Part shown: one piece after another, positions 15,941-24,028 of the stretch | How positions within the stretch are numbered: the first letter of the stretch is position 1 | How the letters are laid out: each line of letters starts with the position of its first letter | Notes under the pieces: model-generated | Databases searched by the model: none | Seen by the model: the letters and a program-made list of their open reading frames with translations, nothing else | Told to the model about the DNA's origin: nothing | NCBI GenBank assembly: GCA_019694595.1 | Contig: JAIBBQ010000019.1 | Location: 1-57,135, forward strand | Source of the DNA: Myxococcaceae bacterium | Lineage (GTDB): Bacteria; Myxococcota; Myxococcia; Myxococcales; Myxococcaceae | Reading direction: 5' to 3' | Length of the DNA stretch: 57,135 nucleotides | Translations under genes and position numbers: made by a program

Positions 15941-17965
15941 ATGGATCTGAGCCACCTGAACCCTCCGCAGCGCGAGGCGGTGTTGACCACCGAGGGGCCG
16001 CTGCTGGTGCTCGCCGGGGCAGGCAGCGGCAAGACGCGCGTCATCACCCACCGCATCGCGCACCTGCTGGAGAAGAAGGTGCCGGGGCGGGCGATCTTGT
16101 CGGTGACGTTCACCAACAAGGCCGCGGGGGAGATGAAGGAGCGGGTGGTGCACCTGGCGGGGCAGAAGGCGCTGGGGGTGACGCTGTCGACCTTCCACGC
16201 CTTCGGGGCGGAGGTGCTGAAGCAGCACCTGCCGAAGCTGGGGTGGCCGAAGAAGTTCGCCATCGCGGACATGGGCGACCAGTTGTCGATGGTGAAGCGG
16301 GCGATGAAGGAGCGGCGGGTCGACGACCGGGACTTCGACGCGCGCAAGGTGCTGACGCTCATCTCGCGGGCGAAGAACGCGGGGGTGGTGCCGGAGCCGC
16401 GCGCGGACGGGCTGGGCGACGACTACGACCTGGTGACGCACCTGGTGTTCCCGCTCTACCAGCTGGGGCTCAAGGCGATGGGGGCGGTGGACTTCGACGA
16501 CCTCATCATCTTGCCGTCGCGGGTGTTCACCGAGCTGCCCGAGGTGCTGGAGAGCTACCAGGAGCGGTTCCGCTACCTGATGGTGGACGAGTACCAGGAC
16601 ACCAACGTGGCGCAGCTGGCGTTGCTGGTGCACCTGGCGGGCAAGCGCCACAACGTGTGCGTGGTCGGCGACGACGACCAGTGCATCTATTCGTGGCGCG
16701 GCGCGGAGGTGAAGAACATCCTCGAGTTCGAGCGCCACTTCCCCAAGGGGAAGGAAGTGCGGCTGGAGCAGAACTACCGCTCGACGGAGGTGATCCTCGA
16801 GGCGGCGAACGCGGTGATCGCCCAGAACCCGGCGCGGCGCGCGAAGCGGATGTGGACGGACCGGCCGGGCGGGCCGCTGGTGAAGGTGGTGGTGGCGCCG
16901 AGCGAGGACGAAGAGGCGCGCTACGTGGCGATCGAGATCCGCAAGGCGATCGAGGCGGGGGCGGCGCCGGACGACCTGGCGGTGCTGTACCGGACCAACG
17001 GCCAGTCGCGCCCGGTGGAAGAGCAGCTGCGGGAGCGGGGCATCTTCTACGAGGTGGTGGGCGGCCAGGAGTTCTTCGACCGGCGCGAGGTGAAGGACGT
17101 GATCGCCTACTTCAAGGTGATCGCCAATCCGAAGGACGAGATCTCGCTCCTGCGCATCGTGAACGTGCCGACGCGGGGCATCGGCGACGTGACGCTGGAG
17201 CGGGTGCAGACGCACGCGCAGAAGTCGGGCGAGAGCCTCTGGGAGACGATGAAGAAGGCCTCGACGATCGAGGACCTGCCGCGCGGGGCAGGGGAGAAGG
17301 TCGAGGAGTTCTGCGCGATGATCGAGCGGTACCGCGCGCGCTTCGCGAAGGGGAACCTGGCGCGGGTGACCGAGGACCTGCTGGCGGAGGTGGACTTCGA
17401 GGCGTGGGCGCGCAGCGCGACGTCGTCGCCGACCGCCGGGGACCGCAAGGTGTCGGGGTTCCGGCAGGTGGTGCAGTCGCTCGCGGCGTACGAGAAGCGC
17501 GAGGGTCCGAAGGCGGGGCTCCTGACCTACCTGAACCGGCTGACGCTGGACACCAAGGACGAGGAAGAAGAGGTGCGCGGCGGGCGGGTGACCTTGATGA
17601 CCCTGCACGGCGCGAAGGGGCTGGAGTGGAAGACGGTCTTCTTCATCGGCATGGAAGAGGACCTGGTGCCCCACGGCGGCATGCAGGGCGAGCCGCAGAA
17701 CCTCGAGGAAGAGCGGCGGCTGGCGTACGTGGGCATGACGCGGGCGCGGGAGCAGCTGGTGCTGACGCGGGCGGCGATGCGGGTGAAGCGGGGCCGCGAG
17801 GTGCCGAGGACGCCGTCGCGGTTCCTGCAGGACCTGCCCGAGAAGTACGTGCAGCTGGTCGACCTGGAGACGCCCAGCGGGCCGGTGACCGAGAAGGAGA
17901 CGAACTTCTTCAAGGACCTCCGGGCCAAGCTGGAGGAGAAGGCGAAGGGCCTCACCGGGATGTGA
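15941..17965 (+). CDS. rep: Rep-type superfamily 1 DNA helicase
   Basis: 674 aa, close to the length of E. coli Rep (673). SF1 helicases of the UvrD/Rep/PcrA group move 3' to 5' on DNA at stalled forks or repair sites. The Walker A is AGAGSGKT at 25-32, motif Ia is FTNKAAGEMKERV, motif II is MVDEYQDTN, motif III is VVGDDDQCIYSWRGA (SWRGA as in Rep rather than GWRGA), motif IV is EQNYRS, motif V is TLMTLHGAKGLEWKTVF and motif VI is EERRLAYVGMTRAREQL. All core motifs are intact. Rep rather than PcrA/UvrD is inferred from motif III and length. It starts 73 bases from the divergent Cys-ladder gene. Confidence 0.9.
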   Translation: MDLSHLNPPQREAVLTTEGPLLVLAGAGSGKTRVITHRIAHLLEKKVPGRAILSVTFTNKAAGEMKERVVHLAGQKALGVTLSTFHAFGAEVLKQHLPKLGWPKKFAIADMGDQLSMVKRAMKERRVDDRDFDARKVLTLISRAKNAGVVPEPRADGLGDDYDLVTHLVFPLYQLGLKAMGAVDFDDLIILPSRVFTELPEVLESYQERFRYLMVDEYQDTNVAQLALLVHLAGKRHNVCVVGDDDQCIYSWRGAEVKNILEFERHFPKGKEVRLEQNYRSTEVILEAANAVIAQNPARRAKRMWTDRPGGPLVKVVVAPSEDEEARYVAIEIRKAIEAGAAPDDLAVLYRTNGQSRPVEEQLRERGIFYEVVGGQEFFDRREVKDVIAYFKVIANPKDEISLLRIVNVPTRGIGDVTLERVQTHAQKSGESLWETMKKASTIEDLPRGAGEKVEEFCAMIERYRARFAKGNLARVTEDLLAEVDFEAWARSATSSPTAGDRKVSGFRQVVQSLAAYEKREGPKAGLLTYLNRLTLDTKDEEEEVRGGRVTLMTLHGAKGLEWKTVFFIGMEEDLVPHGGMQGEPQNLEEERRLAYVGMTRAREQLVLTRAAMRVKRGREVPRTPSRFLQDLPEKYVQLVDLETPSGPVTEKETNFFKDLRAKLEEKAKGLTGM

Positions 17966-18060
17966 GGCGGTCAGGAAGTGCCCGCCCGGATCGTGTGCTG
18001 AGTGCTTGACGCGCGGGAATCGGGTGGGTAGGTAGCCACGCGTCGTCGCAGTCGTCGTCA

Positions 18061-18132
18061 GCGGGAATAGCTCAGCGGTAGAGCATCGCCTTGCCAAGGC
18101 GGGGGTCGAGGGTTCAAATCCCTTTTCCCGCT
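18061..18132 (+). tRNA. tRNA-Gly (anticodon GCC)
   Basis: The acceptor arm GCGGGAA (18061-18067) pairs with TTCCCGC (18125-18131), with discriminator T. The D-arm has AGCTCAGCGGTAGAGC, the anticodon loop is TTGCCAA with GCC, and the T-arm is GAGGGTTCAAATCCCTT. There is no encoded CCA. A rho-independent terminator follows directly. Confidence 0.97.
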
Positions 18133-18141
18133 CTCGAAAGA

Positions 18142-18174
18142 AGCCCTCAGGTCCTCGTGACTTGGGGGCTTTTT
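18142..18174 (+). terminator. Rho-independent terminator after tRNA-Gly
   Basis: A 12-nt arm at 18142-18153 pairs with 18159-18170 (two G-U pairs) around a 5-nt loop, followed directly by TTTTT. It is the only textbook intrinsic terminator I saw in the window. Confidence 0.88.
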
Positions 18175-18209
18175 CGTTGCGGGGCTTTTGGCCACGGATG
18201 GGGGATTCC

Positions 18210-18671
18210 ATGATGAAGGTTCGAGCGCTGACGCCGAACGACTTCAACGAGGTTCAACGGATTCACTCCGAGGGCAACCAGGAGATTGCTGCGCGCGAGA
18301 AGCTCCTGCCCGCTCACGACACTGGCTACGGAGGGTCCTGGGTCGACGTCACGTCGGACGAGCTGGGGGACCCGAGCCATTGCCACCTCGTCGTGGACCT
18401 CAGCGGCCACTGCGCGGGGTGGGGGCACGCCTACGTCGTTCAGGCTCCTGACCAGACGCTCATTGGCTACATCGCGGCCATCTACGTCGCCTCATCGATG
18501 AGAAGGCGTGGCGTCGCGACGGCGCTGCTCAATTCCTTGATCGAATGGCTCGAGGGGCAGAAGCCGAACCGGATCGAGCTCACCGTCGTCGCGAACTCCG
18601 AGGCTGCCGAGGTGTACCGGCGGCGTGGGTTCAGACCGTTTCTCGAGACCCTCGTCCACGAGCCCAGGTGA
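18210..18671 (+). CDS. GNAT-family N-acetyltransferase
   Basis: 153 aa. ATGATG at 18210-18215 follows a GGGG ribosome binding site; upstream in-frame starts fall in the tRNA terminator and are rejected. The GNAT acetyl-CoA loop is visible as MRRRGVATALLNSLIEW (pattern R-x-x-G-x-A) after the beta4 strand LIGYIAAIYVA, with the C-terminal NSEAAEVYRRRGFRPF typical of the fold. The substrate is unknown. Third-position G/C bias is clearly weaker than in flanking genes, suggesting different ancestry from its surroundings. Confidence 0.8.
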   Translation: MMKVRALTPNDFNEVQRIHSEGNQEIAAREKLLPAHDTGYGGSWVDVTSDELGDPSHCHLVVDLSGHCAGWGHAYVVQAPDQTLIGYIAAIYVASSMRRRGVATALLNSLIEWLEGQKPNRIELTVVANSEAAEVYRRRGFRPFLETLVHEPR

Positions 18672-18701
18672 TGCAGTTGGAAGACGACGGAGGACCACCC
18701 A

Positions 18702-19718
18702 TTGAAATCGCAAATCGATAGCGCCGACGCGGCGTTGGCAGGTGGGGGGATGTCACCGGCCGACACCGTCGAGTGCGAACGACGGCTCCAGAAGAGACCT
18801 GGAGACATCGAGGCTCGGGCGCGACTGGTTGGCCGCCTGTCGATGGAGCGAATGTTCAGCGCTCAGTCGAGTGCGGCCTATCTGGAGCACGTTCGCTGGT
18901 TCGTCGAGAACCGGCCGCGCGATGAGCTCTTGCGATCCGGCTTCGTCATCTTCGCGCCGGGCATGGATGACAAGGGAGCTCCCATCATCGAGCGACTCTG
19001 GCGCAGGCATCTCAAGCGCTGGCCCGACGACCTCGAGATTCTCGATGCGGTCGCGATGTTCTACCGCTTCCGACGTTCGAACAGAGGTTTGCCTCTCCTC
19101 CGACGCGCGATGCGGCTCGATCCGCTGAACGTGAGGTGGCCCAAAGAGATCGCCCACCTCTACCGATTGGACGCTCTCGTCGGTCGGCGGGGCACCAAGT
19201 CGGCAGCCTCCAATGCCCTGAACTATTTCTCTCGAGCACTGGCGATGACCCAGTCTCATCGCGATCGCTTCTACTTGCTCAGCGACCTCGCGGAGATGGC
19301 CGAGATCGCGGGTCAGTCCGAGGCCGCAACCGAGTACGCGCAACAGTTGCTCCTCGATGCTGAGCGGTATCCGACGGACTGGAACTTCGGGAACGCGATC
19401 TATCGGGGCAATGAGGTGCTCGGGCTGGTGGCGCTCCGAAAGCGGAAGGTCGAGCTCGCGGAGAAGCACCTCCTCGCTGCTTCGCGGTCGAACGGCTCAC
19501 CGCAGCTGGGGTCCTTCGGTCCATCCTTCAGGCTCGCCAAGGCGCTCGCCAAGCAAGGGCACTGGAGTCAGCTCGGCCGGTTTCTGCAGAACGTCGCCAA
19601 GTTCTGGACGATGGGGCAGGGAGCGCTTGTGAAGTGGCGGGCCGACGTCGCCAAGCGCCGAGTGCCTGACTTCAATGCGGCCTTCAAGTACCGGAGCGAC
19701 CTCGGGAAGGGCCGCTAG
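18702..19718 (+). CDS. TPR/alpha-solenoid protein of unknown function
   Basis: 338 aa from TTG 18702, chosen because CGGAGGA at 18688-18694 is well placed and the frame upstream is closed. The sequence is helical throughout, with repeats such as ALNYFSRALAMTQSHRDRF and LAEKHLLAASRSNG, compatible with TPR-like packing. It ends in a basic tail (KYRSDLGKGR). There is no signal peptide or membrane segment. It follows the GNAT gene by 30 bases and shares its lower GC, so the pair probably arrived or evolved together. Confidence 0.65.
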   Translation: MKSQIDSADAALAGGGMSPADTVECERRLQKRPGDIEARARLVGRLSMERMFSAQSSAAYLEHVRWFVENRPRDELLRSGFVIFAPGMDDKGAPIIERLWRRHLKRWPDDLEILDAVAMFYRFRRSNRGLPLLRRAMRLDPLNVRWPKEIAHLYRLDALVGRRGTKSAASNALNYFSRALAMTQSHRDRFYLLSDLAEMAEIAGQSEAATEYAQQLLLDAERYPTDWNFGNAIYRGNEVLGLVALRKRKVELAEKHLLAASRSNGSPQLGSFGPSFRLAKALAKQGHWSQLGRFLQNVAKFWTMGQGALVKWRADVAKRRVPDFNAAFKYRSDLGKGR

Positions 19719-19742
19719 CCCTCTCCGTCTCCCGCTTCCGCG

Positions 19743-21368
19743 TCAGTCCGCCTGCCACCAGAAGGCCAGCCCTACCGCGGTGAAGCGCACGAACTGACCG
19801 CTCCCGGGGAAGCGAGGGTCGAGGTCCGCGCTGGATCCGAAGACGACGTAGTTGCCCTCGCGCGACATCGTCATCGGCCCCACCGAGCAACACTTGGTGT
19901 TGTTGGTGAGCGGGGTGGTCTTCTTCGTGCGCCGGTCGTGGAGGTAGGCGTTCCCCAGCCCGGTGGTGGTCGCGTTGACGCCGAGCGTCCGGGCGTTGCT
20001 GTTGAAGGCCACCAGGTTGCCGTCGTAGCTGAGCGCGACGCGCTCTCCCTGGCCGATCGGGCTGTCGGTGTCACCCTGGGTGCCGTCGCTGGCCACGCTG
20101 ACCCGCGTCACCTCACCGGTGGTGGTGTCGACGACGAACACGTCCTGCATGCCGTTGGTGTCGCCGGGAACGACGTTGGTCGCGGTCGAGGCGAAGGCGA
20201 CGACGCGGCCGTTCCCCGAGATCGCCGGGGAGACGACCCGGCTCACGCTCTCCGTGCCCTGATCCCGCTCTCCACCGGACGAGGTGAGGCTCAGGCGCTT
20301 CAGGCCGGGGACGTTGAGGTCGTAGAGGAAGATGTCCCAGAGGCCGTTGGTGTCGCCGGCCACCAGCGGCCAGTACGAGTAGAAGACGATCCGCGTCCCG
20401 TCCTCCGAGATCATCGGCTTGGTGGAGTCGACCACCTTCCCGGAAGCGTCCTTGTTGATGATGGTGCTGACGTTCGCCTTCAGGTCCTTGCGCACCAGCG
20501 CGCTGCGGCCATCGCCGTTGAGGCCCGGGAAGTTCTTCTGGCCGGTCTCGTAGACCACCACCGCGCCTGCGCCATCGAGGCTCGGGCCGAGGCTGGCCTC
20601 GGCGAACTCCCCTCCGGTGTCGGAGACGCTGATCCGCGTCAGCGTCGGCGGCGTCACGTGCTGGTCGAAGAGGAAGACGTCGCGGACCTGGTTGGCGTCG
20701 TTGCCCACCAGGTTGGTCGCGTACGACTCGAACGCCACCGACAGCCCGTCCGTGGAGATCGCCGGGTTCCAGCTGTCGCCGTCGCCTTCGACTCCCGCCG
20801 CCGACTTGCTCAGCAGCTGCAGCGTTCCCTCGAAACGATCGCGGAGGTACACCTGCCGGTGCGCACCGCTGGTGCCCACCAGCTTCGCTCCGGAGACGAA
20901 GGCCACGAAACGCCCTTCGCCGTAGATGTCGTGGCCCGCGATGGACACGTCGGCGCCGCCGACCACGGCGCTCTGCGAGTCGTAGAAGGTGCCGATCTTC
21001 TTGTCGTCGGCGTCGCGCGCCACGCTCTCCGCGGTGTACTCGCAGCCGACGCGCACGCTGCTGGTCGCCGAGACCGTCCCGGTTCCTGCCGCGTACACCA
21101 CGCACGTCTGGTCCGCGGGCTGGCTCTTCAGCGTCACCGCGTAGCTCAAGCCGTTCGCCAGGGGCTTCGCGAAGGTGAACGCGGTCACGTCGTAAGGCGA
21201 GGGCGAGCCCGACTGCGTCACCTTCACGGTGAGGTCATCGCCGCCGTTCACCTGGAGAACGACCTCGGCGCCCAGTGGGCCGTACAGCTTTCCGGAGAGG
21301 GTCCCCGTCCCCGGGCCACAAGCCATGGAGAGGAGGAGCAGGGGGAGGAGCGAGCGAACACCGTTCAT
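19743..21368 (-). CDS. Beta-propeller (PD40/TolB-like) lipoprotein
   Basis: 541 aa. The signal sequence RSLLPLLLLSMAC has a lipobox at Cys17. Residues 25-110 form a beta-sandwich-like region (NGGDDLTVKV, then CVVYAAGTGTVSA). From about 150 onward there are propeller blades with PAISTDGLSVAFES, PMISEDGTRIVFYS and PAISGNGRVVAFAS, each followed by a DVFLFD or DIFLYD strand. This is the PD40 repeat pattern of TolB-like propellers. It is likely anchored in the outer membrane facing the periplasm or surface. Ligand unknown. It converges with the TPR gene. Confidence 0.8.
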   Translation of the reverse strand: MNGVRSLLPLLLLSMACGPGTGTLSGKLYGPLGAEVVLQVNGGDDLTVKVTQSGSPSPYDVTAFTFAKPLANGLSYAVTLKSQPADQTCVVYAAGTGTVSATSSVRVGCEYTAESVARDADDKKIGTFYDSQSAVVGGADVSIAGHDIYGEGRFVAFVSGAKLVGTSGAHRQVYLRDRFEGTLQLLSKSAAGVEGDGDSWNPAISTDGLSVAFESYATNLVGNDANQVRDVFLFDQHVTPPTLTRISVSDTGGEFAEASLGPSLDGAGAVVVYETGQKNFPGLNGDGRSALVRKDLKANVSTIINKDASGKVVDSTKPMISEDGTRIVFYSYWPLVAGDTNGLWDIFLYDLNVPGLKRLSLTSSGGERDQGTESVSRVVSPAISGNGRVVAFASTATNVVPGDTNGMQDVFVVDTTTGEVTRVSVASDGTQGDTDSPIGQGERVALSYDGNLVAFNSNARTLGVNATTTGLGNAYLHDRRTKKTTPLTNNTKCCSVGPMTMSREGNYVVFGSSADLDPRFPGSGQFVRFTAVGLAFWWQAD

Positions 21369-21535
21369 GGGAGGCCTCCAGAGGGAGAGCTTACGGAGTC
21401 GAACCGCGCCAGAGCAGACGGGAAACTGCGTGGCGGTTCGTCAGCAGGCGTCCGAGTGACTCCGAAGCTGCTCACTGAGAGTCGCCGCAGACCCAGGGGG
21501 ATTGCGCCCGCTTCCAGTGCTACTCATCGCCGAGC

Positions 21536-22276
21536 ATGACGACCTCTGACGGTGTGGCGCTGCTGCGGATGCAGTTCGGCAAGGCCAATGCGATGACCGC
21601 GGCCACGCTCGACGGCATGGAGGCGCTCGTCTCCGACTTCGAGCGCAGCAGCGCCCGCGCTGCCGTGCTCATCGGCGACCAGCGCTCGTTCTCTGCCGGC
21701 CTCGCGCTCCCGTCGCTGGTGTCGCTCGAGCGCCCGGCGATGAAGCGGTTCATCGACCGCTTCGGCGAGGTGATGCTCCGGTTCTTCGCCTGTCCCAAGC
21801 CGATCGTCGCCGCGCTCAACGGGCACGCCATCGCCGGCGGCTGCGTGCTCGCGCTCCAGTGCGACTGGCGCGTGATGGTCGAGGGCGACGCCCGCATCGG
21901 CCTCAACGAGACGCAGCTCGGCATCGGCTTGCCGTCGTCGGTGCTGGAGCCGCTGCGGCTCGCCGTGCCTCCGGCCTCGGTGGTGCCCATCGCCTACGAG
22001 GGCCGGCTCTTCACCCCGACCGAGGCGCACGCGCTGGGGCTGGTCCACGAGCTCGTCCCCGCCGCCGAGCTCAAGGCGCGGGCCGAGGCCAAGGCGCTCG
22101 CGCTCGCCGCGGTGCCGTCGACCGCCGTCGCGCAGGTGAAGCTCGGGCTCCGCCGAGGGGCGCTCGACGCCATCCGGGCGCGCGCAGCCGAGGAGACGGA
22201 GCGCTGGCTCGACACCTGGTTCTCGCCCGAAGCCCAGGCGCGGCTCGCGGCGACGGTCGCCCGGCTCTCGCGCTGA
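21536..22276 (+). CDS. Enoyl-CoA hydratase/isomerase (crotonase) family protein
   Basis: 246 aa. Crotonases act on acyl-CoA thioesters using a backbone oxyanion hole. Here RSFSAGLALPSL and NGHAIAGGCVLALQCDWRVM hold the two oxyanion-hole segments, and EAHALGLVHELVPAAEL is the usual C-terminal motif. The segment LNETQLGIGLPSSVLEPLRL replaces the common E-x-x-G-x-x-P-x-x-G, so the exact hydratase or isomerase chemistry is uncertain. It is slightly short for the family. Divergent from the propeller lipoprotein, with a 167-base intergenic region holding the promoters. Confidence 0.85.
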   Translation: MTTSDGVALLRMQFGKANAMTAATLDGMEALVSDFERSSARAAVLIGDQRSFSAGLALPSLVSLERPAMKRFIDRFGEVMLRFFACPKPIVAALNGHAIAGGCVLALQCDWRVMVEGDARIGLNETQLGIGLPSSVLEPLRLAVPPASVVPIAYEGRLFTPTEAHALGLVHELVPAAELKARAEAKALALAAVPSTAVAQVKLGLRRGALDAIRARAAEETERWLDTWFSPEAQARLAATVARLSR

Positions 22277-22279
22277 CGG

Positions 22280-24025
22280 CTACTGGCTCACCGAGACGGT
22301 GAACCACCCGCGATCAGCCCGGCCGGCCGCGCTGTCCGAGTGGTCGACCACCACGACGTAGCTGGCCCCCTGGCTCGCCTGGAAGGTGACCGTCTCCGCC
22401 TGGGCCTGCGACTGGGGCCCGACGCCGAAGCCGTCGGCGATGCCCAGGCAGCTCGACCCGGCGCAGGTGCTCAGCACCGCGACTGCCACGTCGACGCCGC
22501 GCTCCGGCTGGACGGTCACCGTCGCCGGACCGGTGCTGGCCGCGGTGAAGGAGAAGAAGACGTCAGGGCCGCCCTGCGAGCCGCTCGTCTGGCATGCGCC
22601 CGAGGCGTACGAGTTGGCGAACTCGCCCAGGCTGTTGGTCGCTCCCAGCGTCGAGCCCTGGTACGTCGCGTTCGCGCTCAGCGGAATGGCCGCCGGACAT
22701 TCGTCATTCACCGCGCTCCCCGCCGGCGCAGTGCGCGCGCGCAGGTGAAACGGCGTTCCGTTGGCGTTGAAGGCGCTGTCGACCCACGCGAAGGCGTCCT
22801 GGTTGGCGGGGAGCTGGCCGCTCCAGCGGGCCGTCAGCCCCAGCGACGGAGGGCCGGTGGGCGTCACGCACGCCACGCCCGCGTCGACGTCACAGGCCGA
22901 CGTCTGCACGGCGAGCGCCACGGTCCCTTGCAGCTCGTCTTGCGACCACGCCGCGAGCGAGACGTCCCACAGGCCGCCGTCGGTCGGCGGGAGCGTGAGG
23001 CGATAGGAGCGATCCGGCGCGCCGGGGTACGCGCACAGCGTCCCGAAGGCGTCGCGGGTCGGGGCGCCGTCGTCCTGCGCTCCGTCGGTGTTCGCCTCGA
23101 GGTCGGCGGTGCCTGCGACCAGGGTGAGCACGCCGGGCGAGGAGCACTGGCTCCCCACGGGGTCGGTCGTCGCCGGCGTCAGCGCGAGGTCGAGGCGGTA
23201 CGCGCCCTTCGACCCTTCCAGCCCGTCGACCGCCAGGAACTGGGTGCCGGCGGTCACGGAGGTGACCAGCAGCCGGGTGGTCTCTCCGGGCGTCGTTCCG
23301 GCGCTGCAGTCCGCGCCCGGCGGATAGAGCGGGCAGGTGGCGCCGGCGAGCACCACGGGGATCAGCCCACCGTCGAGCGGGGTCACCGTGACGCGCAGCG
23401 TTCCGCCCGAGGGCAGCTCGAGCCGGTAGAGGTTCTCGGGCCCCGAGGCCGCCGTGGTGCAGCCGGCGTGATCGTACTGAGACGTGCCTCGGGTGACGTC
23501 GGTGCGCGAGCTGGGGAACGCCGTCACCACGAAGGGCGCGTCACACGTCCCGTCGCCTGCATCCGCCGGACTCCCGCCATCGGCCGGTGCTCCGGCATCG
23601 CTCGGCGCGCGGCCCGCGTCGGGGACCGTCACGCTCAGGGTGACCGAGATCGCCCCGGGGCTGCCCAGCGCCTGCCGCCCGTTGTCGACGCAGGTGCTCG
23701 AGAGCTCCACGGTGCCCAGGTAGAGGCCCGGGCCCAGGCCGAGCGCGTGCGGGTCGACCGCGACGCTCACCATCGCGCTCGAGCGCGCCGCCACCGTCGC
23801 CGAGCCGGGCACCACGAGCCAGGGTGCGCCGTCGGTCGTGGTCGCGGTCAGCACCACGGCGCTGTCGCAGTCGCCGGTGTTCGACACGGCCACCAGCTTC
23901 GCGGGCGGATTGGGCGCGCCATCGTCCACCGCGAACGAGACGCGGCCCACCGCGGGCTGCTCGCGCTCCACGGCAGGAGCACAAGCGCCGAGGGCCAGCG
24001 CGAGGGTGACGAGGTGGCCGCGCAC
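22280..24025 (-). CDS. BACON-like lipoprotein with pre-peptidase-like C-terminal repeats
   Basis: 581 aa. Signal sequence LVTLALALGAC (lipobox Cys15). Residues about 28-130 form a BACON-like Ig module (VAVSNTGDCDSAVVL, TTDGAPWLVVPGS, LGPGLYLGTVEL) that closely parallels the N-terminus of the next upstream gene. A Pro/Ala/Asp-rich linker (SDAGAPADGGSPADAG) leads to several beta-sandwich domains of the pre-peptidase C-terminal sort (NLYRLELPSGGTLRVTV, then GGPDVFFSFTAAS). Probably a secreted carbohydrate- or peptide-binding protein. It starts 3 bases after its paralogous neighbour ends, so the two form an operon. Confidence 0.7.
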   Translation of the reverse strand: MRGHLVTLALALGACAPAVEREQPAVGRVSFAVDDGAPNPPAKLVAVSNTGDCDSAVVLTATTTDGAPWLVVPGSATVAARSSAMVSVAVDPHALGLGPGLYLGTVELSSTCVDNGRQALGSPGAISVTLSVTVPDAGRAPSDAGAPADGGSPADAGDGTCDAPFVVTAFPSSRTDVTRGTSQYDHAGCTTAASGPENLYRLELPSGGTLRVTVTPLDGGLIPVVLAGATCPLYPPGADCSAGTTPGETTRLLVTSVTAGTQFLAVDGLEGSKGAYRLDLALTPATTDPVGSQCSSPGVLTLVAGTADLEANTDGAQDDGAPTRDAFGTLCAYPGAPDRSYRLTLPPTDGGLWDVSLAAWSQDELQGTVALAVQTSACDVDAGVACVTPTGPPSLGLTARWSGQLPANQDAFAWVDSAFNANGTPFHLRARTAPAGSAVNDECPAAIPLSANATYQGSTLGATNSLGEFANSYASGACQTSGSQGGPDVFFSFTAASTGPATVTVQPERGVDVAVAVLSTCAGSSCLGIADGFGVGPQSQAQAETVTFQASQGASYVVVVDHSDSAAGRADRGWFTVSVSQ

Positions 24026-24028
24026 GCG

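Noticed and set aside
18061..19740. Integrated element using tRNA-Gly as attachment site
   Set aside because: No integrase gene and no copy of the tRNA 3' end downstream; only a weak TCCCGCT match near 19731 was found.
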